From Segatella baroniae B14 (lineage in GTDB: Bacteria > Bacteroidota > Bacteroidia > Bacteroidales > Bacteroidaceae): 64,000 nt of DNA. How positions within the stretch are numbered: the stretch's first letter is position 1; every line of letters starts with the position of its first letter. Below are positions 37,896 to 47,891 of this stretch, piece after piece. The position numbers and the translations under genes are program-made. The DNA lies in assembly GCF_022024235.1 (NCBI RefSeq), contig NZ_CP091799.1, positions 1,466,001-1,530,000 of the forward strand, given 5' to 3'. Under the pieces are notes generated by a model, which had not been told where the DNA came from, searched no databases, and saw only the letters and a list, made by a program, of their open reading frames with translations.

Positions 37896-38807
37896 ATGGC
37901 AGTTCATAAGAAATATAATACGACAGCTAAAAATAATGCTTTAGGAAGGGGACTTGATGCCCTAATTTCTACCGAAAACGTAAGAACTCAAGGTAGTTCT
38001 ACGATTAATGAAATTCCAATCGAACAAATCGAGAATAACCCTAACCAACCTCGACGCGAATTTGACCAGGATGCATTGATCGAATTAGCTGATAGTATTA
38101 AAGCCATTGGAATTATCCAACCGATTACATTACGCCAAGTAGCAGAAAACCGCTTTCAAATTATTGCAGGAGAACGCCGTTGGAGAGCTTCACAGCTTGC
38201 TGGTCTAAAGGCCATTCCAGCTTACATTCGCACGATTAGCGATGAAGGTGTAATGGAAATGGCACTTGTAGAGAACATTCAGCGTGAAGATTTAAACTCT
38301 ATCGAGATAGCACTAGCATACGAGCACCTATTGGAGAATAGCAATATGACCCAAGAGAAAGTTGCAGAGCGTGTTGGCAAAAGCCGAGCAGCTATTGCAA
38401 ATTATCTGCGTTTACTGAAACTTCCTGCACAGGTACAGATGGCGCTACAGAAAAAAGAAATCGACATGGGACATGCTCGTGCTCTTTTGGCTTTAGAGAG
38501 TCCATCTCTTCAGATTAAACTGTTTAAAGAAATCCAAAAAAACGGTTACTCTGTACGCAAGGTTGAGGAACTCGTTCAGCAGCTAAAAAGCGGTGAAGAT
38601 ATAGAAAGTGGCAAAAAAAAGATTGTCAGCAAGACTCAGTTGCCTGAAGAATTCATAATGCTAAAGAAAAGATTATCAAGCTTTTTAAATGCAAAAGTCA
38701 ATATGACCTGTAATGCTAAAGGAAAAGGTAAAATTAGCATACCATTTGAAAGTGAAGATGACTTGGAACGTCTGATGAACGTTTTTGACAAACTCAAAGA
38801 GAATTAA
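37896..38807 (+). CDS. parB: Chromosome-partitioning protein ParB (Spo0J)
   Basis: 303 residues from ATG 37896 (a longer frame begins at 37860 within the parA end). N-terminal ALGRGLDALI is typical. The ParB/Srx CTPase domain holds box II GERRWRA (near 95) and ENIQREDLN (near 130); the central helix-turn-helix contains KVAERVGKSRAAIANYLRLL (near 165-185), and the C-terminal dimer domain ends the protein. It loads at parS sites; I found no convincing parS palindrome in this window. Confidence 0.97.
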   Translation: MAVHKKYNTTAKNNALGRGLDALISTENVRTQGSSTINEIPIEQIENNPNQPRREFDQDALIELADSIKAIGIIQPITLRQVAENRFQIIAGERRWRASQLAGLKAIPAYIRTISDEGVMEMALVENIQREDLNSIEIALAYEHLLENSNMTQEKVAERVGKSRAAIANYLRLLKLPAQVQMALQKKEIDMGHARALLALESPSLQIKLFKEIQKNGYSVRKVEELVQQLKSGEDIESGKKKIVSKTQLPEEFIMLKKRLSSFLNAKVNMTCNAKGKGKISIPFESEDDLERLMNVFDKLKEN

Positions 38808-38811
38808 TTCT

Positions 38812-39522
38812 GTGAAGAAATTATCACATATCATTGCATTCGTATCTCTGTGTCTTTTCCCGTTTGTAGGAAATGCTCAAGATATCAAGGTAGAATCAGT
38901 AGATCCTATCCTGGAAGATACTGCTATGATTCCTGCAAATTCTATCCTAACCCATAAGGATAGTCTTGAATTGCAAAATCTAGAAAAAAAATCCAAAAAC
39001 AAACGTGATTGGAATACTTGGAAGCCAGATGTAAAACGCGCACTTTGGCTTTCTATCGTTTTGCCAGGTGCAGGACAAATATATAACCGTAAATATTGGA
39101 AATTACCCATATTTTATGGTGGCGTAGTTGGCTGTATATATGCCATGTCATGGAATGGCCAAATGTACGATGATTATAGTAAAGCTTACATGGATATTAT
39201 GGATTCTGATCCTAATACAGAAAGCTATAATCAATTTTTGCATCTTGGTGTAACTATAGACGACAACAACAAAACGCAATATCAAGAATTGTTTCGTAAA
39301 CGAAAAGATCGTTATCGTAGATGGAGAGATATGAGCACATTCGTACTTATAGGAGTCTATGCTTTATCTATTATTGATGCATACGTAGACGCTTCTTTAT
39401 CTGACTTTGATATCTCTAAAGATCTTAGTTTACACATTCAGCCTACTGTTATTAACAACTCATTATACAGAAATCCATTTCAAAGTTCTGGATTTGGATT
39501 TTCATGTTCACTTAATTTTTAA
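38812..39522 (+). CDS. DUF5683-domain exported/membrane protein
   Basis: 236 residues from GTG 38812, four bases after the parB stop. A TTG start at 38785 would overlap parB; the GTG gives a proper signal peptide (KKLSHIIAFVSLCLF...GNAQ). The DUF5683 core ALWLSIVLPGAGQIYNRKYWK (residues about 75-95, here cited as its key residues LPGAGQIYN) is followed by hydrophobic segments, likely two or three membrane helices. Function unknown; the position between parB and the lytic transglycosylase is conserved across Bacteroidetes. Confidence 0.88.
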   Translation: MKKLSHIIAFVSLCLFPFVGNAQDIKVESVDPILEDTAMIPANSILTHKDSLELQNLEKKSKNKRDWNTWKPDVKRALWLSIVLPGAGQIYNRKYWKLPIFYGGVVGCIYAMSWNGQMYDDYSKAYMDIMDSDPNTESYNQFLHLGVTIDDNNKTQYQELFRKRKDRYRRWRDMSTFVLIGVYALSIIDAYVDASLSDFDISKDLSLHIQPTVINNSLYRNPFQSSGFGFSCSLNF

Positions 39523-39558
39523 ACATTAATATTTAAAATAAGAAGAAGAGAAATAAGA

Positions 39559-40908
39559 ATGAAAAGATTAGCTTTATTTATGGTCATCCTTTTAGTAGGT
39601 AGTAGCTGCGTGATGTATGCTCAGACCGAAAATCAAAATAAACAATACATTACCGTTACTAATCAAAACGGTGACGAAGAAGATATAGACCTGCCAGAGG
39701 GCATGGATTTAGCTTTGGATAGCCTTATACACGTTTATAATGTAAAGACCTATTTAAAGCCAGATACATCTTGTCAAATGAAAAACTATAACCCATCATT
39801 TCCGCAAGAAGTATTTATCGATAGGTTGAAAAAAATGCCAACCATTATTGAGATGCCATATAACAACGTAGTACAGAAATTCATCGATAAATATAGTAAC
39901 GATCTACGTAAAAGCGTAAGCTATATGTTAGGAGCATCCAACTTCTACATTCCTATTTTCGAAGAAGCTCTCGAAGCATACAATCTACCTTTGGAATTAA
40001 AATATCTTCCTGTAATCGAATCAGCTCTTAATCCTAATGCTGTGTCAAGAGTTGGAGCAACTGGCTTATGGCAATTCATGATAGGGACAGGTAAACGATA
40101 TGGCTTGGAAATTAACTCTCTGATTGATGAACGACGTGACCCTGTTAAAGCTTCGTATGCTGCAGCTCATTATCTGAGTGATCTCTATAAAATCTTTGAT
40201 GATTGGAATCTAGTTATTGCTGCCTATAACTGTGGACCTGACAAAATCAACAAGGCCATCCACCGCAGTGGAAAAGCTGATTATTGGAGCATTTACCCAT
40301 ATTTACCTAAAGAAACAAGAGGTTATGTTCCTGCATTCATTGCTGCCAACTATATCATGAACTATTACTGCGACCATAACATCTGTCCAATGTTAACAGA
40401 TTTACCTGTCAAGACAGATACCGTAGTCGTAAATCAAAATGTACATTTCGAGCAGATTTCAAATGTTCTCGGTATCGATGAAGATCAATTACGCTCACTT
40501 AATCCACAATATCGAAAAGATGTTATTAATGGCTATTCTGAGCCTATGTCTATTCGACTACCAAGCAATCTTATTGGAACATTTATCGACAAACAGGACT
40601 CTATCTTTGCATATAAAGCAGATGAACTTTTCCTCAAACGCGATATAGTAGATATAAAGGACAAAGAAGAAGCCACTACAAATCGAACTAGAAATCATTA
40701 TTCATCAAATAAAAGAATGTCGCATCGTTCTTCTAGAAAATCTGAAAAAAAGAGCAAGAAGAATAGAAGCAAAAATGTAACTATCAAAAATGGTGATACC
40801 CTTTCCGAAATAGCAGAACGTAATGGAACTACCGTCAAAAAATTGAAAAAACTAAATGGAATAAGCGGTAATAGCATTCGAGCAGGAAAGAAAATAAGAG
40901 TAAAATAA
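39559..40908 (+). CDS. mltD: Membrane-bound lytic murein transglycosylase D-like, with LysM
   Basis: 449 residues. Signal peptide with Cys at about residue 17 (SSCVMYAQ), either a lipoprotein or simple secretion. The SLT/GH23 catalytic domain (about 125-275) has the catalytic Glu in LPVIESALNPNAVS and GLWQFMIGTGKRYGL. A degenerate LysM-like part lies near 290-340, then a basic Ser/Lys/Arg linker and a full LysM domain at the end (about 405-449, NGDTLSEIAERNGTT). It cleaves peptidoglycan glycan strands. Operon member between DUF5683 and rel. Confidence 0.95.
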   Translation: MKRLALFMVILLVGSSCVMYAQTENQNKQYITVTNQNGDEEDIDLPEGMDLALDSLIHVYNVKTYLKPDTSCQMKNYNPSFPQEVFIDRLKKMPTIIEMPYNNVVQKFIDKYSNDLRKSVSYMLGASNFYIPIFEEALEAYNLPLELKYLPVIESALNPNAVSRVGATGLWQFMIGTGKRYGLEINSLIDERRDPVKASYAAAHYLSDLYKIFDDWNLVIAAYNCGPDKINKAIHRSGKADYWSIYPYLPKETRGYVPAFIAANYIMNYYCDHNICPMLTDLPVKTDTVVVNQNVHFEQISNVLGIDEDQLRSLNPQYRKDVINGYSEPMSIRLPSNLIGTFIDKQDSIFAYKADELFLKRDIVDIKDKEEATTNRTRNHYSSNKRMSHRSSRKSEKKSKKNRSKNVTIKNGDTLSEIAERNGTTVKKLKKLNGISGNSIRAGKKIRVK

Positions 40909-40948
40909 TATCTAACTAACCAAGAAGCATTACAGGAGGGACCAAGAT

Positions 40949-43225
40949 ATGGATGAGCAGAAATTATCAGAACAAGAAAGAGAAGCTGCTGATGATAAGA
41001 TGATCAACGATGCCTTTCAACGATTATTAAACAATTATCTAGCATCTCGTCACCGTAAGAAAGTAGAAGTAATAACAAAAGCTTTCAATTTTGCACGTCA
41101 AGCACATAAGGGAGTCAGAAGACTTTCTGGGGAGCCTTATATTATGCATCCTATCGCTGTTGCCCAAATTGCTTGTGAAGAAATGGGATTAGGCTCTACA
41201 AGTATCTCGGCAGCTCTTCTTCACGATGTTGTTGAGGATACAGATTACACCGTAGAGGATATGGAAAATATCTTTGGTCCTAAAATAGCCATGATTGTAG
41301 ATGGACTTACTAAAATCAGCGGTGGTATTTTTGGAGATAAAGCTTCTGCTCAGGCTGAGAATTTCAAGAAGTTACTGCTTACTATGAGTAGTGACATTCG
41401 TGTGATTTTAATCAAAATCTGTGATCGTCTTCACAATATGCGCACTCTGGAATCTCAACCCGCTAACAAGCAATATAAGATTGTAGGTGAAACGCTTTAT
41501 ATTTATGCCCCTTTGGCTAATCGACTTGGTCTCAACAAGATTAAGACAGAATTGGAAGACCTAAGCTTCCGATACGACCATCCCCAAGAATATGCCAATA
41601 TCGAAAAGAAGCTAGCTGACACCGAAAAACAACGTGATTTTCTGTTTAAGTGTTTCACAGACCCTATCCGCACCGAACTCGACCAAATGGGTATAAAATA
41701 CTCCATCAAAGAGCGCGTCAAGAGTCCTTATTCCATTTGGAATAAGATGCAAAACAAGCATATCAGTTTCGACGAAATATATGACATTTTAGCAGTTCGT
41801 GTAATCTTCGAGCCTAATAAAAGAACTGAAGAAATAAACGAATGTTTCAACATATATGTAGCCCTAACTAAGATTTATAAGAGCCATCCCGACCGCCTTC
41901 GCGATTGGCTTAACCATCCAAAAGCCAACGGCTATCAAGCTCTACATTGTACCTTAATGAGCAAACAGGGTCGATGGATAGAAGTACAGATACGAAGTGA
42001 CCGCATGGATGAAGTGGCAGAGCAAGGTTTGGCTGCTCACTGGAAATATAAAGAGGGAGAAGAATATTCTGAAGACGAGAGCGAGTTAAACGACTGGCTC
42101 CATACGATTCGCGAAATACTCGATAATCCACAGCCTGATGCTATGGATTTTCTCGACTCTATCAAACTCAACCTTTTTGCTTCTGAAATATTTGTATTTA
42201 CTCCAAAAGGTGAAATCAAAACAATGCCTGCAGGTTGTACAGCACTCGATTTTGCCTTCTCGATTCACACAGACTTAGGAAGTCACTGTATTGGAGCTAA
42301 GGTAAACCATAAGTTGGTACCATTAAGTCATAAATTGAATAGCGGTGATCAAGTTGAAATTCTCACAAGTAACAGCCAGCACGTACAACCTTCATGGATT
42401 AACTTTGTAACAACAGCTAAAGCACGTACCAAGATTGCATCTATTCTTCGTCACGAAAACAAAGAAATCGAGAAAAAAGGAGAACAGGTTCTTAATGACT
42501 GGATAAAAAAAGAAAACTTAGAATTAAGTAGTTCTATTCTCGACACGCTTCTCGATTTACACGAAATACAAAAGCCTGAAGCATTCTTCCTGGCTTTAGG
42601 GAATCATACCATCATTCTCGGTCAAGAAGATAGTAAGATTTTAAAGGGAAAACCACAAAACGAAGGAAACAACTCTAAAGGCTGGAGGAAATTTGTACCT
42701 TTCCTTAAGACAAAAAATAATACCGATACAATAGTCCGCAAGAAGGAACAATTCACTGTTGGAAAGAATTTCAATAAAAAGAAACCAATATATATAAACG
42801 AAGATAATATTGAGCAATTTATCACCCCTAGCTGCTGTCATGCTATTCCTGGAGACGACATTCTTGGATATATTGACAATCGCAACCACATTGAAATTCA
42901 CAAACGCTCATGCCACATAGCTGCAAAACTCAAAGCCAGCTATGGTCCGCGAATCATAGATGCTAAGTGGGACATGCATCGCATTCTCTTCTTTGATGCC
43001 ACTATCGAAATTAAGGGTATCGACCGTACCGGTATGGTATTAGATGTTGCTCAGGTTATCAGCAACCGATTCGGTGTAAACATTCATCAATTAAACATCA
43101 ATAGCGACCAAGGTATTTTCGATGGTAAGATAGAACTTCGTGTGCACGACCGTAAAGATGTCAATATACTCATAGATAACTTGAAGAAAATTAATGGTAT
43201 TCAAGAAGTGCAGCAGATAGAATAA
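40949..43225 (+). CDS. rel: Bifunctional (p)ppGpp synthetase/hydrolase, RelA/SpoT family
   Basis: 758 residues. Order: HD hydrolase domain (about 45-200) with the intact HDVVED motif, synthetase domain (about 245-365) with YDILAVRVIF, ANGYQALH and EVQIRS, TGS domain (about 405-465, IFVFTPKGEIKTMPAG), helical and zinc-finger-like region with CCHAIPGD near 630, and a C-terminal ACT domain (about 680-758). With the hydrolase motif intact it is the bifunctional long RSH, setting alarmone levels in starvation. It closes the conserved parAB block. Confidence 0.96.
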   Translation: MDEQKLSEQEREAADDKMINDAFQRLLNNYLASRHRKKVEVITKAFNFARQAHKGVRRLSGEPYIMHPIAVAQIACEEMGLGSTSISAALLHDVVEDTDYTVEDMENIFGPKIAMIVDGLTKISGGIFGDKASAQAENFKKLLLTMSSDIRVILIKICDRLHNMRTLESQPANKQYKIVGETLYIYAPLANRLGLNKIKTELEDLSFRYDHPQEYANIEKKLADTEKQRDFLFKCFTDPIRTELDQMGIKYSIKERVKSPYSIWNKMQNKHISFDEIYDILAVRVIFEPNKRTEEINECFNIYVALTKIYKSHPDRLRDWLNHPKANGYQALHCTLMSKQGRWIEVQIRSDRMDEVAEQGLAAHWKYKEGEEYSEDESELNDWLHTIREILDNPQPDAMDFLDSIKLNLFASEIFVFTPKGEIKTMPAGCTALDFAFSIHTDLGSHCIGAKVNHKLVPLSHKLNSGDQVEILTSNSQHVQPSWINFVTTAKARTKIASILRHENKEIEKKGEQVLNDWIKKENLELSSSILDTLLDLHEIQKPEAFFLALGNHTIILGQEDSKILKGKPQNEGNNSKGWRKFVPFLKTKNNTDTIVRKKEQFTVGKNFNKKKPIYINEDNIEQFITPSCCHAIPGDDILGYIDNRNHIEIHKRSCHIAAKLKASYGPRIIDAKWDMHRILFFDATIEIKGIDRTGMVLDVAQVISNRFGVNIHQLNINSDQGIFDGKIELRVHDRKDVNILIDNLKKINGIQEVQQIE

Positions 43226-43254
43226 AAAATTATCTAATTTACCTATACAAACAA

Positions 43255-44232
43255 ATGAAAAAAATACTTCTACTAATGGTTGCTACTTTAGCGACCCTAC
43301 AGCTACATGCAGCAAACAAGTATGACAATCCCGACACACTATTTGTGTCAAGAGACGGAACATGCGAATTCCGAAATATTGATGATGCTATCGAAGTATG
43401 TCGCGCATTCATGGATTATCACAAAGTAATTTATGTTAAAAAAGGCACATACAAGGAAAAACTAATTATTCCTTCATGGCTCACAAATATCGAAATTTGT
43501 GGTGAAGATGCCGAAAACACGATTATTACTTATGATGACCATGCTAATATTAAGCGTTTAGATACAGGTAAACCAATGGGAACTTTCCGTACCTATACTC
43601 TCAAAATAGAAGGCAGTCACATTACATTAAAGAATATAACGATTGAGAATAACTCAGCCCGACTAGGTCAAGCCGTTTCTCTCCATACAGAAGGTGATTA
43701 TTTAGTATTTACCAATTGTCGTTTCCTCGGTCACCAAGATACTATTTATACTGGTGTTGCAGGAACTAGACTTTATTTTAAAGACTGCTATATAGAAGGT
43801 ACTACAGACTTTATCTTTGGTCCTAGCACAGCATGGTTCGAGAACTGTACGATTAAAAGCAAGATTAATAGTTATGTTACAGCAGCCTCTACCCCAGCCG
43901 ATCAGGCTTATGGCTACATCTTTAACCACTGCAAGCTCATAGCTGCAGAAGGAGTAGACCAAGTTTATTTGGGAAGACCATGGAGACCTTATGCATACAC
44001 TCTATTTATGAATTGCGAATTAGGTAAGCATATTCGTCCTGTTGGCTGGAATAATTGGAGCAACAAAGCCAATGAAACAACAGCACGCTATCAGGAATAT
44101 AACAATTTTGGTGAAGGAGCAAATCCAAAAGCAAGAGCTACATGGTCTCGCCAACTGACCAAAAAACAAGCTACTGCTATCACATTAGAAAACGTATTCC
44201 ATCAAGATACCAAGTGGATTCCATGTAAATAA
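43255..44232 (+). CDS. Pectin methylesterase (CE8 family)
   Basis: 325 residues, secreted (signal peptide to about residue 19, LHAA). Right-handed beta-helix with all catalytic residues: Gln139 in LGQAVS, Asp162 in GHQDTIY, Asp185 in TTDFIFGP and Arg241 in LGRPWRPY. It removes methyl esters from homogalacturonan, preparing it for pectate lyase. It starts 29 bases behind rel and I see no TAnnTTTG box in that gap, so it may be read from the parAB-rel operon; a terminator follows it, separating it from the susCD part of the pectin locus. Confidence 0.95.
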   Translation: MKKILLLMVATLATLQLHAANKYDNPDTLFVSRDGTCEFRNIDDAIEVCRAFMDYHKVIYVKKGTYKEKLIIPSWLTNIEICGEDAENTIITYDDHANIKRLDTGKPMGTFRTYTLKIEGSHITLKNITIENNSARLGQAVSLHTEGDYLVFTNCRFLGHQDTIYTGVAGTRLYFKDCYIEGTTDFIFGPSTAWFENCTIKSKINSYVTAASTPADQAYGYIFNHCKLIAAEGVDQVYLGRPWRPYAYTLFMNCELGKHIRPVGWNNWSNKANETTARYQEYNNFGEGANPKARATWSRQLTKKQATAITLENVFHQDTKWIPCK

Positions 44233-44243
44233 TTATATGATAT

Positions 44244-44293
44244 AAAAACATTAAATGGATTATTCTCATTAGAATAGTCCATTTAATGTTTTT
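44244..44293 (+). terminator. Terminator after the pectin methylesterase
   Basis: About 23-base arms (44244-44266, 44271-44293) with one or two mismatches, small loop, T-run at the end. The remaining part of the 318-base gap to the next gene holds AT-rich DNA and the susC promoter. Confidence 0.85.
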
Positions 44294-44433
44294 TATACAC
44301 TTAACCACTCAAAAAAATCAAAAATCAAAGTTATTTATATGTTTTATAGCATTTATCTAAAGAAAAAAGAATCGAATGTGTTAAAATATATAAATTTAAA
44401 ATGAAAATTATCCCTTATTATAAATATTATAGG

Positions 44434-44441
44434 TACATTTG
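44434..44441 (+). promoter_or_regulatory. Predicted -7 box for the pectin-locus susC operon
   Basis: TACATTTG followed by CT; leader of about 100 bases that contains a small hairpin TAGGA (44468-44472) / TCCTA (44485-44489). No good -33, fitting a promoter that needs an activator. Confidence 0.5.
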
Positions 44442-44550
44442 CTTAACAAAAATAATCTAATCCAATATAGGACAATCAAAAAAATCCTAGTAAACCTTTG
44501 AAATCAGAACTATAATAATTTAATAACAAGAATAACTAAAACAAACGTTT

Positions 44551-47500
44551 ATGTATCTTAACAAAAGAAGAGCCTCTATGGCTTTATGTTTAAGTATTGC
44601 AAGCGTTGCTTCTTATGCACAGAGCACACTTAAGGGTACTGTCAAGGATGCACAGGGCGAACCAATGATTGGTGTAACTATCAATATGGACGGTAAACCT
44701 GCCGCCATTACTGATATTGATGGTAACTTTTCCATTCCTAATGCAAAGCCTTCCAGCAAAATTACCGTAAGTTACGTGGGTTATAAAAACCAAACCGTAA
44801 CAGTAGGAAATCAGACCAATTTTGTTTTTACATTAAAAGAAGACAATGAGACTTTAAATGAAGTCGTTGTGGTTGGTTATGGTACCATGAAAAAAAGCGA
44901 CCTTACAGGTTCCATTTCATCTGTTGGTACAGAGAAATTGAATGCTAAAGGTGCCACTTCAATTATCGAAAACCTTCAAGGAGCAACTCCTGGTGTAAAC
45001 ATCACCCAAAATAGTAGCCGTGCCGGTGGAGGTTTTGATATCGAGATTCGTGGAAAGTCAACTTTAGGTAGTAACAAAACTCCTCTTTATGTTGTAGACG
45101 GTATCATTACAGATAACATCGACTTTTTAAATCCTCAAGATATTGAGCGTATTGATATTTTGAAAGATGCTTCTTCCACAGCTATTTATGGATCACGTGC
45201 TACTAACGGTGTTGTTATCGTAACAACTAAGGGTGCCCAAAGCGAAGGTGCTAAGAATCTGAAGCCAACTATAAGTTATGAAGGATACTACGGTATAACC
45301 AAGACCACACGTATGCCTGATTTCATGTCTGGTTCTGAATTTGCTCAATATCGTATGCTTAGATATGAAAATGCCATGACAGAAAAAGGTGGTACTACCT
45401 TAGGTACTTATGGCGCACAAAATTATTGGAGCATCACAGACGGTAATTATAAGACAGCTTTCTTGACCGGACAAACAATGGATGAGTCATATGTAAAGAG
45501 TGTTATCGCTAATGGCCAAGAAACCAACTGGAGAGATCTATTCCTCCGTACTGGTGCTCAGCAGAATCACTTCCTATCTGTTAGTGGTGCTAGTGGAAAT
45601 GTAAGTTATCACTTTGGTGGAGGTTACCAGAATGAAAAGGGTATCTACCAAAAGGATGAAATGGAACGTTTTAATCTAAAGGGTGCTATTGACTCAAAAC
45701 TTAATAATTGGTTGAGTGCTGGTATTAATTTCAATGGTGCCTACACGAACAACAACACGATTGCAGACAACGCTATCAGCCAGGCTTTCCGTTTAAATAC
45801 ATTGTGTAGAGCCTACGACGATAATGGTGATATCATCGTAAACCCAGGTATGGCTGCAGCCTTAGGTACAAGTGGTGACCAGTTTACTTCTACAGCCAAC
45901 CCATTGCTTGACTTAGAGAATACAAATTATAATACCAAGACTTATCAGGTTCTGGCTAACCTCTACTTGCAAATTCACCCGATCAAGGATCTTACATTTA
46001 AGACCACATTCTCACCAAGCTACACACACTCTCGCAATGGAAAATATGAAGGTGTTCCTTCTACTGTTAGAGGCACTTCTGAAACTACAGAAAACCACGC
46101 ATACGCCGAGAATACGAACAAATTCCAGTGGACATGGGATAATCAAATAGACTACAACCATACATGGGGTGATCATAAAATCGGTGTAATGGGACTATAC
46201 AGTGCAAGTAAGTTTACACAAGAGACTTACGACGCAAATGTATACAAAGTTCCTGCACAAGAACTTTGGTATAACCTCGGCTCTGCCACTAGTGAAACGG
46301 TAGTTCTTCCAACTTCAGGCTATACAGAATGGACCATGCAGTCATTTGCAGCTCGTTTAAACTATAGTTACAAAGACAGATACCTTTTCACAGGTACTAT
46401 CCGTACTGATGGTTCTTCACGCTTTGCAGACGGTCATCGTTGGGGAACTTTCCCTTCAGCTGCTTTTGGCTGGCGAATTTCAGAAGAGCCTTGGATGAAA
46501 AATACCAAAAATTGGTTGCATAACTTGAAATTCCGTTTAAGTTATGGTGTAACAGGTAACAATTATACACAAGGTACTAATTACCCTACCTACGTTGTTG
46601 CTTCTGGTGGTTCTGCATTCTATGGATTCTCTGATGGTACAGGTAACAATGTATATTATCCTAGTGCTATTGTCAACAAAAACTTGACATGGGAAAAGAC
46701 CTCTGAATTTGATGTTGGTTTAGACTTTGGTTTTCTTAATGGTAGAATATCAGGAACCTTAGATTTCTATAACCGTACATCTAAAGATTTGTTGATGAGC
46801 CGTCAGTTGGTTTACGAAGCTGGTGGTGCAACCGTAATTGATAACCGTGGTAAAGTTCGAAATACCGGTTTCGAGGCTTCTTTGACAACCGTTAATATTC
46901 AGAATAAGGACTGGAACTGGACAACATCATTTAATTTCTCAACCAACAAGAATAAGATTCTAGAGGTGAATGGAGGAAAAGAGAATGATATAGAGAACAG
47001 TTTCTTTGTAGGAGAATCAATCAATGCCTTGTATAACTATAGATGGAGTGGCATCGTTAGCGATAAGACGATGACTGTGCCTAACACTCAGATAGCTATA
47101 GACAAAGGCTTTACACCGGGACAAAGCGTAGTTAGCCGCGATTACTACTATGCTTGCTATGGCTGGGGTGAAGGTATGCCAATCATTGATGATTTGAATG
47201 GTGATGGTGCTATCAGCTCTAAAGATAAGACGATTGTCGGCAAGAGTAATCCTTCATGGACAGGTAGCATTAGTTCTACGTTAAGCTATAAGAACTGGGA
47301 TTTCTCGTTCTCTATATACACCAAGCAGAACTATCAGGTTTACTCTCCATTCTATAATCAGTATTGTAACTATGGTGACCGTGGTATGCAGCACATCAAC
47401 ATTGACTATTACATCCCTGCAGGAACTTTGCTAAGCTGTGATTTCGATGAAGATGGCAATCGTATCAACGAAGTTTACCAAGAGACAACTCACTATGGTA

Positions 47501-47871
47501 GTTTCCCATTCCCTACTAATCAAAGTGATACTAATGCAGGAGCTGGTACATATTTAATGGGTAGCAATGCGAAAAGTGGTACATCTTCTATGAGCAGTAT
47601 GAAGACAGCGAATAGTAGTGGTACACCATATCAGATTGTCGATGCCAGCTATTGGAAAGTTAAAAACATTTCCTTAGGTTATACTTTCCCTAAGAGTGTA
47701 CTCCAAAAGTCTAAGGTTATCCGCTCTTTACGCCTCTATGTCAATATCACAAACCCATTCGTATGGGGTTCAGATTATAAAGGCTTTGATCCAGAGTGGG
47801 CAAGTTCTAGTTTGTCAACAGGTGGCCCTAGTACTGTTACTTACCAGTTTGGTGCAAGTGTTAAATTCTAA
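44551..47871 (+). CDS. SusC-family TonB-dependent transporter of the pectin locus
   Basis: 1106 residues. Signal peptide ending SYAQ (about 24), carboxypeptidase-regulatory-like domain (about 27-105), TonB box region NEVVVVGYG (near 108), plug with PLYVVDGI (near 178), then the barrel, which ends in YQFGASVKF. Lies between a pectin methylesterase and a pectate lyase, so oligogalacturonides are the likely cargo; that is inferred from neighbours. susD follows 20 bases downstream. Confidence 0.95.
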   Translation: MYLNKRRASMALCLSIASVASYAQSTLKGTVKDAQGEPMIGVTINMDGKPAAITDIDGNFSIPNAKPSSKITVSYVGYKNQTVTVGNQTNFVFTLKEDNETLNEVVVVGYGTMKKSDLTGSISSVGTEKLNAKGATSIIENLQGATPGVNITQNSSRAGGGFDIEIRGKSTLGSNKTPLYVVDGIITDNIDFLNPQDIERIDILKDASSTAIYGSRATNGVVIVTTKGAQSEGAKNLKPTISYEGYYGITKTTRMPDFMSGSEFAQYRMLRYENAMTEKGGTTLGTYGAQNYWSITDGNYKTAFLTGQTMDESYVKSVIANGQETNWRDLFLRTGAQQNHFLSVSGASGNVSYHFGGGYQNEKGIYQKDEMERFNLKGAIDSKLNNWLSAGINFNGAYTNNNTIADNAISQAFRLNTLCRAYDDNGDIIVNPGMAAALGTSGDQFTSTANPLLDLENTNYNTKTYQVLANLYLQIHPIKDLTFKTTFSPSYTHSRNGKYEGVPSTVRGTSETTENHAYAENTNKFQWTWDNQIDYNHTWGDHKIGVMGLYSASKFTQETYDANVYKVPAQELWYNLGSATSETVVLPTSGYTEWTMQSFAARLNYSYKDRYLFTGTIRTDGSSRFADGHRWGTFPSAAFGWRISEEPWMKNTKNWLHNLKFRLSYGVTGNNYTQGTNYPTYVVASGGSAFYGFSDGTGNNVYYPSAIVNKNLTWEKTSEFDVGLDFGFLNGRISGTLDFYNRTSKDLLMSRQLVYEAGGATVIDNRGKVRNTGFEASLTTVNIQNKDWNWTTSFNFSTNKNKILEVNGGKENDIENSFFVGESINALYNYRWSGIVSDKTMTVPNTQIAIDKGFTPGQSVVSRDYYYACYGWGEGMPIIDDLNGDGAISSKDKTIVGKSNPSWTGSISSTLSYKNWDFSFSIYTKQNYQVYSPFYNQYCNYGDRGMQHINIDYYIPAGTLLSCDFDEDGNRINEVYQETTHYGSFPFPTNQSDTNAGAGTYLMGSNAKSGTSSMSSMKTANSSGTPYQIVDASYWKVKNISLGYTFPKSVLQKSKVIRSLRLYVNITNPFVWGSDYKGFDPEWASSSLSTGGPSTVTYQFGASVKF

Positions 47872-47891
47872 TCTAATTGAGATAAAGAATC

